A DNA stretch of 58,709 bases from Polyangiaceae bacterium (GCA_020849655.1 JADLFU010000262.1:1-58709); one strand, 5' to 3'; positions 46,489 through 54,930 are shown, numbered from the stretch's first letter. The notes: generated from the letters alone by a model not told the origin. Numbers and translations: made by a program.

Positions 46489-47979
46489 TCAGAGGTCGTC
46501 GATCACGCGGTTGCGGTAGCCGGACGTCACGACCGGCGCTCGAAACACGGCGAGTCCAAGGGCATCCGCTCGGTCGGGGCTGCGCCCCAGCCGCGCCTTC
46601 GTCTTCGCTTTCGGCTCGACCACGTAACGGCCACTCGTGTCGAATGCGTAGAGGGGCGCGACCAGTTCGCCGTGCAATCGCCCATCGTCAGGGATCGCTC
46701 CGCCATCGCGAAGCCAGTCGCGCGTGGCAAACCACACCTGGTCGCGCATGCGGTGGTAAAGGTCACTCGTCGGCGCGCTCTCGGCCGCGTTCACGCCCAC
46801 CGCCACGAGTCGGGCGGTCCCGCCACCCTTCGCGAGCTTCACCGAGTCACGACGGCGCAGCGTGTCCAGCACGCCAGCACCGATCCCGATCTCGTCCACC
46901 TGGACTCGGATCGTCTCGCCGTCGCGCGCGAGCTCCGAGCACGTCGCGAGCACCTGCCCGGCAACGTCCACCGTGTCCATGGAGCGCAGCGTGCGGATTG
47001 CGTGAGCGCGCTTCCCGCGCACCGGCGCAATGCCCGTCTCATCGTCGCCGAAGCGCGCGGGATCCACGCCGATCGAGAGCGGGCCTTCGTCGGGTGTCGT
47101 CGCGTGACGCGCGGTCGCCGCCTGCACGAGCCCGAGCCCGATGATCGCGTTCTCGCTCTGCTCGGGGAAATTGCCCCGGACACGCACCTGATAGAGCGGC
47201 GAATCTTCGCCCCATTCGGCGCGTTTCTCGGCGATCCACTCGGCGGTCGCGAGGCCGGGCACGCTGGCCTCGCCCGTGACGTTGGGGCTCTCCTCGCTCG
47301 AGATATGGACTCGATTCCAGAACTCGGCGCGAGCCCCGAACGCGTCGAAGAACGTCCCCGACGTCTGCGTGGGATTGCCCGTCAGAAGCACCCGCGCGCC
47401 GCCCGCGCGGTTGCCCTCGATGGCCTCGAAGATGGCCTCGTCTACGCCGCTCGCCTCATCGACGATGAATAGCAACTCGTCGCCCGAGAAGCCTTGCAGC
47501 CGCTCTGCTTCGTCGGTCGCGAATCCGATGATGAACCGGCCGTCCGGGAACCGGAGGCCGGTGCTCGGCAACTTCGCGGGCGCGGCGTCGAAGGTGTCCG
47601 GCGGACAGCGAGCGTACATCGCCCGGACTTCGCGCCAGAGGATCTCTTCGACCTGCCGGCCCGTCGGCGCAGTGAGCACAACACCGCCGCGAGAGCGGGT
47701 GTCCGCCCACCAGTAGGCGATGCCTGCGCAGCTGTTCGACTTGCTAACCTTGTGGCCGCTGCGGACCGCGTTGCGCGGGTGCTGTGCGACGGCCGTTAGC
47801 AGGTCGCGCTGGCGACTCCACGGCTCGATCCGCAGGACGTCGCGGAAGTACCCAACCGGATCGTTTCGATAGCGCGCGCGGTCAGTGGATCGGGATGGCG
47901 TCGGGGCATCCGGCAAGTACTTCGCGAGCCGCTTCTCCAGCCGGTCGAGCTCCTCCAGCGGATCGAGCGAGTCGAGCAT
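46489..47979 (-). CDS. terL: Terminase large subunit
   Basis: 496 residues. Walker-A-like RSGHKVSKSNS near residue 73, VVLTAPTGRQVEEI, Walker B LLFIVDEASG near 170, coupling motif VLLTGNPTQ, and nuclease motif GVDPARFGDDET near 300 with later Asp in LGRSPDRADALGLAVF. The ATPase-nuclease order is complete. The Walker A lacks the usual second Gly (GHKVSKS in place of GHGVGKT). It starts inside the small-subunit gene with a 98-nt overlap. Confidence 0.9.
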   Translation of the reverse strand: MLDSLDPLEELDRLEKRLAKYLPDAPTPSRSTDRARYRNDPVGYFRDVLRIEPWSRQRDLLTAVAQHPRNAVRSGHKVSKSNSCAGIAYWWADTRSRGGVVLTAPTGRQVEEILWREVRAMYARCPPDTFDAAPAKLPSTGLRFPDGRFIIGFATDEAERLQGFSGDELLFIVDEASGVDEAIFEAIEGNRAGGARVLLTGNPTQTSGTFFDAFGARAEFWNRVHISSEESPNVTGEASVPGLATAEWIAEKRAEWGEDSPLYQVRVRGNFPEQSENAIIGLGLVQAATARHATTPDEGPLSIGVDPARFGDDETGIAPVRGKRAHAIRTLRSMDTVDVAGQVLATCSELARDGETIRVQVDEIGIGAGVLDTLRRRDSVKLAKGGGTARLVAVGVNAAESAPTSDLYHRMRDQVWFATRDWLRDGGAIPDDGRLHGELVAPLYAFDTSGRYVVEPKAKTKARLGRSPDRADALGLAVFRAPVVTSGYRNRVIDDL

Positions 47980-48325
47980 CCAGCACCCTCGACGTCACCG
48001 CCACCCCGGAGAGGATCTTGAGCGCCCCCGCGATCGCATGGATGACCGCAGGGTCCTTCACGTCGGCGTCATTCGTCGCGCGGTGCAGGAAGTCGATTGC
48101 TCCCCGGATGGCGGGGGCGAGCCCCGATGCCCATTCCTCGGTCGCCAGCTTCTTCTTGGCCGCGAAGAGACGCGAAAGCTCGACGTCTTGCGATAGGCGG
48201 TTTCGCCAGTTTTGGAGCGTCCGCGTCGTGATGTCGTAGCGTTCGCTGGTTTTCTTGTCGCCCTGCAGCGACGCCTCGACGAGGACGGTCGCGACGCGCT
48301 CGCGGTCGATCCCGGGCTTCGCCAT
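47882..48325 (-). CDS. terS: Terminase small subunit
   Basis: 147 residues. N-terminal HTH (VATVLVEASLQGDKKTSERY, DITTRTLQNWRNRLSQDVEL), a helical oligomerisation core (LAPAIRGAIDFLHRATNDAD) and flexible tail. Position upstream of terL and HTH plus helical ring-like core fit a DNA-recognition subunit. The 98-nt overlap with terL is long for this genome. Confidence 0.75.
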   Translation of the reverse strand: MAKPGIDRERVATVLVEASLQGDKKTSERYDITTRTLQNWRNRLSQDVELSRLFAAKKKLATEEWASGLAPAIRGAIDFLHRATNDADVKDPAVIHAIAGALKILSGVAVTSRVLDARLARSAGGARPAGEAAREVLAGCPDAIPIH

Positions 48326-48406
48326 CGTCGCACCTGTCGTGGCGGGCGGCGCCTACGCGCGCACCCGTGGCCACTGCGAAAACGCTACCGGACAGTCCGG
48401 GAGGCG

Positions 48407-48754
48407 TCAAGGCGGGTCCGCAAACGCCACCACGCGGATCGGTTGCCCGTGCAGAGCCGTCCTTTGGAGCGCGCCGACGAGGCACGGATCATCGACCGAC
48501 CCAACAACGATGATCGGGATCCCGGCGTAGGTCGGGATCGGCTCCCTCTCTGGCAGGCGCCCGCCAAGCGCCACCACGAGCGACGTCCACGCCCGCATCG
48601 CGGACGGCGACATCACAAGTGCTGCTGGCCGCACGAGATCGACGCGGCAGCATTCGTCCAGCAGCGCATCGATATCCCGGAGGCTCATGGGACGCAGGGG
48701 CGCCGACGGGCGCGTTCCAAGCCCGGCTTCTCCCGTGGTTCGATATCCGCTCAT
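48407..48754 (-). CDS. Capsid-like C-terminal fragment protein
   Basis: 115 residues from ATG with AAAGGG 8 nt upstream. AALVMSPSAMRAWTSLVVAL, GGRLPE, then YAGIPIIVVGSVDD parallels the major capsid block IMNGTLMRKYFAACRALGG ... YRGIPILRNDNI. It looks like the P/A-domain part of an HK97-type capsid without its N-terminal half. Could be a decayed capsid copy or a capsid-fold protein with another task. First gene downstream of a possible late promoter. Confidence 0.45.
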   Translation of the reverse strand: MSGYRTTGEAGLGTRPSAPLRPMSLRDIDALLDECCRVDLVRPAALVMSPSAMRAWTSLVVALGGRLPEREPIPTYAGIPIIVVGSVDDPCLVGALQRTALHGQPIRVVAFADPP

Positions 48755-48889
48755 CTGGCACACCCTTTCCCAAAAAAACCTGTCAAGAAAAATCGTCGCG
48801 CTTCCGCCCTACGTTTTTCAGCACTTCCGAAAAATCGACACGGCGCCGCCGGATCTGGCCGCATCCTATGCGGGGCCTCGCGCGTGCGG
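48755..48889 (-). promoter_or_regulatory. AT-rich boundary between early and late operons
   Basis: On the minus strand, end of the early operon: hairpin CCGCAT-AGG-ATGCGG and CGGCGCCG then TGTCGATTTTT, a possible terminator. Further on TTGACA at 48786-48781 follows a second CGATTTTTC and is a good -35, but no good -10 stands 16-18 nt downstream (TGTGCC). This fits a late promoter that needs an activator or alternative sigma; the repeated CGATTTTTC could be its binding site. Inference. Confidence 0.4.
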
Positions 48890-49231
48890 TCACGGTCTCG
48901 ATCGGTCGGGGCGTGGCTTCGCCCCCGTCGCCACCTCGAGATCGAGCCGAGCGCGTCGTACCTCTCGTGCCGCCGCGTCCGCCTCGCCCGCCGCGAGGTG
49001 CCGTTCCGCGTGCATGACGGCGTCGAGCGCCGCCAGCATGAGGGCACGCGGGGACGCGACGACCTGCCGCCGGAGCACGTCCTCGGGCCGCAACTCGGCC
49101 GCGTAGCCGTCGTCCACGACCCACGCGCCGTCCGCGTTGCGAGTGGCCGGGACGTCCCCGCGCTCGCAGGCGCGACGGACGCTGCGCTCGTGGATGCCGA
49201 GGCGTCTCGCGATGTCGCCGCAGCGGGTCAC
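48890..49231 (-). CDS. HTH_17/excisionase-like DNA-binding protein
   Basis: 113 residues from GTG. TRCGDIARRLGIHERSVRRA, CERGDVPATRNADGAWVVDD is the MerR/excisionase-type winged HTH: helix, turn, recognition helix, then a wing reading 'dGaWvV'. A helical Ala-rich C-terminus follows. Last gene of the early operon, right before the late promoter region. Could be a late activator or an excisionase. Confidence 0.65.
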   Translation of the reverse strand: MTRCGDIARRLGIHERSVRRACERGDVPATRNADGAWVVDDGYAAELRPEDVLRRQVVASPRALMLAALDAVMHAERHLAAGEADAAAREVRRARLDLEVATGAKPRPDRSRP

Positions 49232-50274
49232 GTCGCCGCCCGCTTCCCTCGCGCCGCCACGAACGCCGCGACGGCCTCCTTGTGGAGCTCCACAACGAGC
49301 ACACGCTTCTGGTCGGCGCCGAGTTCGCCCCATGCCGCGCGCGCGTCGCGAAGCGCGCCGGCGGCGGCGCTCCCTCGGTGCGTGCGGGTCGTGTCGCGGG
49401 CTTCCTGCAGGTGCCGCTTGGCGAGCCGCAGATCCAGCTCCGCGGACGTCACCGACGCGCGTTGCGTGATTGCCGCCTTGTTGCGTCGACGGCGAGCGCG
49501 CCCCTTGCGCTTCCTCGGCGCGTCCTCGCTCTCCTCGGCGGGCGGCGCTTGCGGCGTGACGATCTGCTGCAGGCGCTTCACTTCCTCGGCGCACGCGCGC
49601 TCGTTCGCGGCGGCCATCAGGATCCGCCGCTCGTCGTCCTCGCCGCGGGCTCCGAGCAGCACGGCGCCGTACGCCTCGACGGCGCGATCGATCGGCGCGG
49701 CGTCGTGCGGGCCGCCGTGCCAGGCGCGGAGCACCCATTCGTGCAGCGCGCCGCGTGGGCCCGCCTCGACGCGAGCGATGGCGCGCGAGATGGTGGCGTA
49801 CCGGATCGCGTCCGCGCTTTGCCCGTCGTCGTCGCGCGACGTGGACGCGGGGGCGCGCTCGAGCGGGATGGCGCTCCCCGTCAGGGTTGCGCCGCGGGTG
49901 TAGTACCAGTCGAGATCGGCGAGGGCGCTCATGTCAATCTTCCCTCTGTTCCTTTCCCCGAACCCGAGCAGCCTCCGCAGCACGCGCGCGCCCTCGGGAT
50001 CGCCCGGGAGGAGCCCGCGCGCGGGCGCGGCGCGCTGCTTCCGCGTCGGCCCGTTGAACCGCCGCCGCTTCGGTCGCTCGACGCGCACGAAGGTCACGGC
50101 GATGCGGTGAGGCACGGCCGCGTTCACCGGGCCCCACCAAGCAACGCCCCGCTCGAAGCGGTACTCAATGTGCGGATCTGGTAGCGGCACGAGACGCCCT
50201 CGGCGCACGTCGCGGCGGAAGGCGCGACGATCTGCGCGTTGCTGCCACGGCCAGCGGCGGGAGAGGCGGCTCAT
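49228..50274 (-). CDS. Hypothetical early protein
   Basis: 348 residues from the ATG in the ATGA overlap. Basic N-terminus (MSRLSRRWPWQQRADRRAFR), strand-rich PHIEYRFERGVAWWGPVNAA, VPHRIAVTFVRVERPKRRRF, then a helical half with DADAIRYATISR-like Ala/Arg helices, a basic linker (RKRKGRARRRRNKAAITQRA) and a helical end. No family recognised. The basic patches suggest nucleic-acid contact. Confidence 0.55.
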   Translation of the reverse strand: MSRLSRRWPWQQRADRRAFRRDVRRGRLVPLPDPHIEYRFERGVAWWGPVNAAVPHRIAVTFVRVERPKRRRFNGPTRKQRAAPARGLLPGDPEGARVLRRLLGFGERNRGKIDMSALADLDWYYTRGATLTGSAIPLERAPASTSRDDDGQSADAIRYATISRAIARVEAGPRGALHEWVLRAWHGGPHDAAPIDRAVEAYGAVLLGARGEDDERRILMAAANERACAEEVKRLQQIVTPQAPPAEESEDAPRKRKGRARRRRNKAAITQRASVTSAELDLRLAKRHLQEARDTTRTHRGSAAAGALRDARAAWGELGADQKRVLVVELHKEAVAAFVAARGKRAAT

Positions 50275-50840
50275 GCTGATCTCCGCTTCGGCAGCACCTT
50301 CGCGACCTCGGGAGACCGCGACGCGTAGATCCCGATGCAGATCGCGGCGGCCTCGTCGTGATCGATCGACTCGCGCGCCGTCTCGTGCCGCGCCCTCGCG
50401 ATCGACCGCGCCCGGCGCTGCTCGGTCGTCAGCGCCGCGCCGCCGAGGATCGCGGCGCTCCACCGACCAACGTGGACCCGCACCACGCGGCGCTTCGGGA
50501 TCCCGGACTCTGCGAGCGACTCGCGCCACAGCGACCATGCGGACAGCGCGCCCGTGGGCACGCCTCCGCGCATGCGCCGCGGCCACGTCTCGGCCACGAC
50601 CACGAGCGGACGAGACCAGAAGTGCGCCTTGTTGACGGCCCTGGCGATCGCGCTCGCGCGCTCCGTGCTCCCGGCCGCCGTGCCGCTGGCGCACACGAGC
50701 CCCGTGACCAGGAGTGCCCACCCCGAGACCTCGCCCGGGTCGATCGAGAGGATGGCGCACTCGTGCGGCTGGTACGCCGCCGGCTGCGCAGGCGCCCGTT
50801 TACGGCGCTTGGGCACCCCGGACGCTCCGACACCCGTCAC
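50271..50840 (-). CDS. RuvC-like Holliday junction resolvase
   Basis: 189 residues from GTG. Four acidic sites in order: AILSIDPGEVSGWALL, VVVAETWPRR, and DHDEAAAICIGIYA at the end with its paired acids. The RNase-H-like fold of the RuvC family is clear. It would cut branched DNA before packaging or during recombination, together with the exonuclease and annealing protein at the other end of the operon. Confidence 0.8.
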   Translation of the reverse strand: MTGVGASGVPKRRKRAPAQPAAYQPHECAILSIDPGEVSGWALLVTGLVCASGTAAGSTERASAIARAVNKAHFWSRPLVVVAETWPRRMRGGVPTGALSAWSLWRESLAESGIPKRRVVRVHVGRWSAAILGGAALTTEQRRARSIARARHETARESIDHDEAAAICIGIYASRSPEVAKVLPKRRSA

Positions 50841-51175
50841 GACCTCTCCGGGCGCCTTGGCGGGGCTCCTGCGCGTCCCTTCCGCGCCCGAGCCGGCGGG
50901 CTAAACTGCGACGCCCGGAGCGCGCGCGGCGCCCGAAGCTCGGTCCCCACCTCCTCGCGGTGGAGCGCGCCGACCGGGCAACCCACGCACACGCCGAGCG
51001 TCTGCGCGTCGAGGCTCGCGGCGGTCCGCTCGCGCTTGGCGGCGGTCAGGCGGATCGTGGCGGCCTGCGCGTGTCGGCGAGCGCACGCGGCGCGCGAGAG
51101 GTCGGCGGGGATGCGCTCGCAGGCGAAGAGCTCGACGCCGTGGAGCACGCGGAGGGTCGGGGGGCGGGCGGTCAT
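50837..51175 (-). CDS. Cys-rich small protein (possible Fe-S or zinc site)
   Basis: 112 residues from the ATG of an ATGA overlap. ELFACERIPADLSRAACARR, then LGVCVGCPVGALHREEVGTE. CxxC-P-x-G with the two earlier cysteines looks like a metal or Fe-S cluster site, of WhiB-like spacing only in part. Basic tail. Next to the PP-loop enzyme. Confidence 0.55.
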   Translation of the reverse strand: MTARPPTLRVLHGVELFACERIPADLSRAACARRHAQAATIRLTAAKRERTAASLDAQTLGVCVGCPVGALHREEVGTELRAPRALRASQFSPPARARKGRAGAPPRRPERS

Positions 51176-52032
51176 GTCGCGCACTCGCAGGGCATCGCGT
51201 CCTCACGCTCGCAGGCGATCGGGTCGAGTCCGCCGTATCCGCCCTCGGCCCAAACGTGGAGTTGCCGCTTGCCGTGCGGGTTGCACCGCATGAGACCGAC
51301 GACGTCCGGCGCGTCGACTTCGGCGTTCCGCGACATCTCGACGGCCTCCGCGAAGCGGCCGGGCTCGTCGCGTCGGAGCGCCTCCCATTCCCCAAGCGTG
51401 TTGTTCGGGCAGAACGTACACGCGCTCTTCGGCGGCAGCGGCAGCCCTTCCTCAGCGATCAGGACCTCGCACTCCTCGCGGTCGAGCCCCGCGTCGCGGA
51501 GCGGGTACCAAGGCACGAGCCGCGGGGCCTCCCACGTGTTCTGCATCGCCGCGAGAGCGCGCGTCGGCTCGCCCGTGTCGTAGCCGATGGCCTTGACGAC
51601 CTTCCGGCCGGCGTCCCATTCGGCGTGCGCCCACGGCTGCCGATTGAGCCACCAACGATGCGGATCGCCCTTGTGCTTGGCGCTGCACCTCTTCCAGCCG
51701 TAGGCGACGCTGGGGAGCGCGTTGATCCGCATGCACTCGTCGCGGAGCGTCTCCAGTCGCCACGCGCGCGGAACGTGCTGGCCTTCGGAGATCCGGTCGA
51801 TGACGGTGATCGGCGGGAAGCCGTGGGTGGCGAGCCACGGCGGCATCACGACGTCTCGGAAGCGGATCGTCTCCGCGCGCTCGGAGCCGGGATCCGCCAT
51901 CGTGATCGCGTGCGGTGTGATGCCGTGGCGCGCGAGCATGACGAGCATCGCGACGCTGTTGACACCGCCGCCGTAGGACACGACGACGAGGCCCGGAGGC
52001 GGCGCGAGGTCGGGCGAGAACAACTCTCTCAC
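51172..52032 (-). CDS. PAPS-reductase-like PP-loop enzyme
   Basis: 286 residues from GTG. SYGGGVNSVAMLVMLARHGI is a PP-loop (SxGGxxS), then ITMADPGSERAETIRF, WKRCSAKHKG, IGYDTGEPTRAL, WYPLRDAGLDREEC and ACTFCPNN. This is the adenine-nucleotide alpha-hydrolase family (PAPS reductase, DndC). Related genes are common in phages; they may modify DNA or tRNA or affect sulphur flow. The CxxC near the end could hold a cluster or zinc. Specific reaction unknown. Confidence 0.8.
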   Translation of the reverse strand: MRELFSPDLAPPPGLVVVSYGGGVNSVAMLVMLARHGITPHAITMADPGSERAETIRFRDVVMPPWLATHGFPPITVIDRISEGQHVPRAWRLETLRDECMRINALPSVAYGWKRCSAKHKGDPHRWWLNRQPWAHAEWDAGRKVVKAIGYDTGEPTRALAAMQNTWEAPRLVPWYPLRDAGLDREECEVLIAEEGLPLPPKSACTFCPNNTLGEWEALRRDEPGRFAEAVEMSRNAEVDAPDVVGLMRCNPHGKRQLHVWAEGGYGGLDPIACEREDAMPCECAT

Positions 52033-52295
52033 GCGCGCCTCGCGTCCGCCGCGACGGCACCCGCCCACCGTGCGAGGCGCTCCCGCCGTAGCCACAGTCG
52101 CCGCGTCTGGCCGAGCACCGCGACCATCGCCGCGTTCGTCGCGCGCTCGCTCTCGCGTGCTCGGGCGAGGTCGGCGCGTAGGTCCGCCGCCGCGTGCGCG
52201 AGGGACGCCACCTGCTCGCGAAGGCGGACGCAGTCGGGGCACTCGGCCGGCGGGTAGATCGCGGCGCCGTCGGGGCGGGTGATCGGGCCGGTCAC
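52029..52295 (-). CDS. Small coiled-coil protein
   Basis: 88 residues from GTG. AECPDCVRLREQVASLAHAA, DLRADLARARESERATNAAM, a CxxC followed by a coiled coil and basic C-terminal helix. Coupled by GTGA to both neighbours. Unknown. Confidence 0.55.
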   Translation of the reverse strand: MTGPITRPDGAAIYPPAECPDCVRLREQVASLAHAAADLRADLARARESERATNAAMVAVLGQTRRLWLRRERLARWAGAVAADARRA

Positions 52296-53107
52296 GTGGC
52301 CTCCGCGATCGGCTCGACGCACAGATCCTCGGGGTTGTCGTCCGCTCGCCAGATCGGCAGCGTGTCGTTCGTCACCCACCGCCCGCGCTCGACGGTCTGG
52401 CCTTCGACGGCGTGCCCTCGCGCGAGTAGCGACGCCCACGCCTTGGGCGGCATGACGCTCGACGCAGGCACGGTCTCGACGACGCGCCGGAGCGCGAAGC
52501 CGCGGCGCCAACGGAGCGCGATGTCGCGCGCGACGTTGATGCCCGCGTGCTCCATGAGCATCGCCGTCTGTTCCTTCGTGCTCTTGCCGAAGATGCGCGA
52601 CTTGCCGATGTGCTTCTGCGCGTACGCCTGCACGCAGTTGACGAACGCGTCGCCCATGCGCCATGCGAAGTAGCCGGCGACGAGATCCGTCGGCAGTGTG
52701 AACGCGCGGCAGTCGAAGATCGCGTCGGTCGCGCCGAACCGATCACGCGCATGTTCGTTGAACACCACCGAGCAACGGGACGCGAGCAGCGAGCAGAGTT
52801 TCTGGATCCGGTTGCCGACGAAGGGCTCGGTCTGCTCGCTCCGATCGTTGCGGAGCCAGATCGAAATCTCGTCGCTCTGCGAGTACGCCAGCACCGCGCC
52901 CGACGCGTACTCGACGCACGCGCGAACAGCGGCTTCCATGCACGCCGAGAAGCGCCGATCGAACGGACGTTCGCAGCCGACCGTGCGCGTGAGCCGCGAG
53001 AACGAGTTGCCGTCGAGCCGAACGATCACATGCTGCTTGGGCGGCAGCCGCAGGTCGGTCGCGCGCTCGGCGACCTTGAACGTCTCGCCGACCTTATCGA
53101 GCGGCAT
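52292..53107 (-). CDS. Thg1-like 3'-5' nucleotidyltransferase
   Basis: 271 residues, the normal length of Thg1 and Thg1-like proteins. HVIVRLDGNSFSRLTR holds the first metal-binding Asp, AYSQSDEISIWL the second acidic pair, and FDCRAFTLPTDLVAGYFAWR, MGDAFVNCVQAYAQKHIG the following conserved block. These enzymes add nucleotides to the 5' end of tRNA, to mature tRNA-His or repair damaged tRNA. In a phage it may repair tRNA cut by host defence, or act on another RNA. Between a PP-loop gene and a sigma-like gene in the early operon. Confidence 0.85.
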   Translation of the reverse strand: MPLDKVGETFKVAERATDLRLPPKQHVIVRLDGNSFSRLTRTVGCERPFDRRFSACMEAAVRACVEYASGAVLAYSQSDEISIWLRNDRSEQTEPFVGNRIQKLCSLLASRCSVVFNEHARDRFGATDAIFDCRAFTLPTDLVAGYFAWRMGDAFVNCVQAYAQKHIGKSRIFGKSTKEQTAMLMEHAGINVARDIALRWRRGFALRRVVETVPASSVMPPKAWASLLARGHAVEGQTVERGRWVTNDTLPIWRADDNPEDLCVEPIAEAT

Positions 53108-53303
53108 GGTCTGCCTCCCGCCGCATGACGCACACGCTCTCGAGACTCGGCAGGTCGAGCCCCGGCGGCACCTCCCCGCGGCGGTACACGCGCGTCTGCC
53201 CGTCGGGGTGAGCGTCGAGCCGATAGCCGGCGTGCTCGAGAGCGGTCACGCGCGTGGTGCCGGCGAGGACTTCGGCGGCGGGGAGCGTGAGGGTGGTCGT
53301 CAC
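53094..53303 (-). CDS. Small hypothetical protein
   Basis: 69 residues from GTG (GTGA overlap). TTTLTLPAAEVLAGTTRVTA, GYRLDAHPDGQTRVYRRGEV, short beta-rich protein. Overlaps the Thg1-like start by 14 nt. Unknown. Confidence 0.5.
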   Translation of the reverse strand: MTTTLTLPAAEVLAGTTRVTALEHAGYRLDAHPDGQTRVYRRGEVPPGLDLPSLESVCVMRREADHAAR

Positions 53304-53581
53304 CACGGGTGCTCCTGCGTCGCGAACGCGAAGCGACGCGAGAAGTGCCGGAGCGCCCGTTCCTCGACCTGTCGGATGGCCTCGCGCGTCACGCCGAACG
53401 CGGCGCCGACTTCCTCGAGCGTTGCGCCGCCGGGGTGCGCGGCTACGAACGCGCGGGCGGCGGGGTCGTCGGCGTAGCGGGACTCGCGGGAGACGGGGAA
53501 GCGGGAGCGGAGGGACCGTGCCGCCTCGGGCTCGAGGTAGCGGGTCGCGCGGAAGTCGCCTGCGGTGGCCGTCGTCGTCAC
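53300..53581 (-). CDS. Sigma-70 region-4-like protein
   Basis: 93 residues from GTG. After a charged N-terminus, GGATLEEVGAAFGVTREAIR, QVEERALRHFSRRF matches the -35-binding HTH of sigma70 region 4, including the 'REAIRQVEERALRHF' recognition helix of primary sigma factors. No region 2, so it cannot be a full sigma factor. Could compete with or replace host region 4 to redirect polymerase, for example to the late promoter. Confidence 0.75.
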   Translation of the reverse strand: MTTTATAGDFRATRYLEPEAARSLRSRFPVSRESRYADDPAARAFVAAHPGGATLEEVGAAFGVTREAIRQVEERALRHFSRRFAFATQEHPW

Positions 53582-54930
53582 TCTGCCGCCTCCTGCATTT
53601 CGATCTGTTCCTCGACCTCGTGGAACTCGCCGGACGGCGCGCGTCGCATGCGCACGAGAGCGCCGGGAGATCCCCACTTCAGCTTGCCGACGCGCATCGA
53701 CACGACGCGTGGATCGATCAGCTCGATCTCGTCCTCGACGCTCGGCGCGCGCTCGTGCCAGCACATAACGATCGCGTCCGCGCTCGCCTCGATATCGCCC
53801 GTGTACCGCAAGCGCTCGATCGTCGGCTCGTCGTACTCGCTCCCGCGCTCGGGACGCGAGAGCTGCGACGCCGTGACGAGCGGCACGTCGAGCGACTCTG
53901 CCTCTTCCTCGACGGCCGCTGCCGCGTTGCTCACGCGCTCGAGCACGCCGTGTCCCTGCGCGCGGATCTTCTGCAGGTAGTCCACGAACAGGCACGTGCA
54001 GCCCTTCTCGCGCACGAGCCAGCGCATCTCGGCGCAGACGACCTCGGCGCGGTTCGAGTACGGCACGACCACGTACCCGCCCGCGTCGTGTAGCCGCTGC
54101 ATGCCCTCGACGAGCGCCGCCCATTGCTCGCGCGTCAGCCTCGACGTCTCCTCGTCGCCGATCCACCGCAGGGGCACGCCGGACGACGCCGCGAGCGCGC
54201 GCTCTCCCGGCACGTCCTCGTCGTCCTCGATCGAGACGTAGCCGGGGCGCTCGCCCGCCGCCGCCTGTCCGAGCGCCATCTGCAGCATGACCGTGCTCTT
54301 GCCGACGCTCGGACGCGCGCCGATCACCAGCATGGAGCGCGAGCGCAGTCCGCGCAGCGCCCGGTCGAGCGCCGGGATCCCGCACGTGATCCGCCGCCGC
54401 CCGTCGGCCGGTCGCCCCTCGTGCTTCGCGAGAAGGCGCTGGAATGGTCCCTCTGCCGCCTCCGCGATCGTCATGCGCCGCGAGCGGCTCACGGTGGACG
54501 CGCCTCGCCGCGAGAGCGCCGCCGCGCGCGACTCGGCGTCCTCGAGTTGCCCGGCGGCGTAGAGCGCCGCAATCGCCACGTGCTCGGCGCGCCGCTCGCG
54601 CGCCGCCGCCACCTCGCGCACCCGCTCGGCAGCCGTGATCGCCAGCGACAGATTCGGGATCGTCTCGGTCACCTCGACGAGCCAGTCGACCGGGACGAGC
54701 GCGAGTTTGCCGCGCCGCTCGAGCTCGAGCCGCAGTGCGTTGACGTCCACCGCGCTCTTGCGCACGTGCAGAGCGCGCAGGCACTCGATCACGAGCACGT
54801 GCCGCCCGTCGGTGTAGTCGCTCGGGTCCGCCACGTAGAGCGCCGCCGAGACCCGATCGTCGTCGGCGAGCAGCACCGACGCGATCACCGCGCGCTCGCT
54901 CTCGAGCGCCACAAGCGGGTTGTGGCTCAT
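53578..54930 (-). CDS. DnaB-like replicative helicase
   Basis: 450 residues. N-terminal DnaB domain (LESERAVIASVLLADDDRVS), linker, then RecA-like core: GARPSVGKSTVMLQMALGQA (Walker A, about residue 205), VSIEDDEDVPGERALAASSG, CLFVDYLQKIRA (Walker B) and VPLVTASQLSRPERG. Length and motif order are as expected. It should unwind DNA at the phage origin, loaded by the initiator upstream. Confidence 0.9.
   Translation of the reverse strand: MSHNPLVALESERAVIASVLLADDDRVSAALYVADPSDYTDGRHVLVIECLRALHVRKSAVDVNALRLELERRGKLALVPVDWLVEVTETIPNLSLAITAAERVREVAAARERRAEHVAIAALYAAGQLEDAESRAAALSRRGASTVSRSRRMTIAEAAEGPFQRLLAKHEGRPADGRRRITCGIPALDRALRGLRSRSMLVIGARPSVGKSTVMLQMALGQAAAGERPGYVSIEDDEDVPGERALAASSGVPLRWIGDEETSRLTREQWAALVEGMQRLHDAGGYVVVPYSNRAEVVCAEMRWLVREKGCTCLFVDYLQKIRAQGHGVLERVSNAAAAVEEEAESLDVPLVTASQLSRPERGSEYDEPTIERLRYTGDIEASADAIVMCWHERAPSVEDEIELIDPRVVSMRVGKLKWGSPGALVRMRRAPSGEFHEVEEQIEMQEAAE

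Noticed and set aside
48326-48406. A cos or pac site next to the terminase genes
   Set aside because: No distinctive repeat or bend signal could be picked out by eye in this 81-nt gap.
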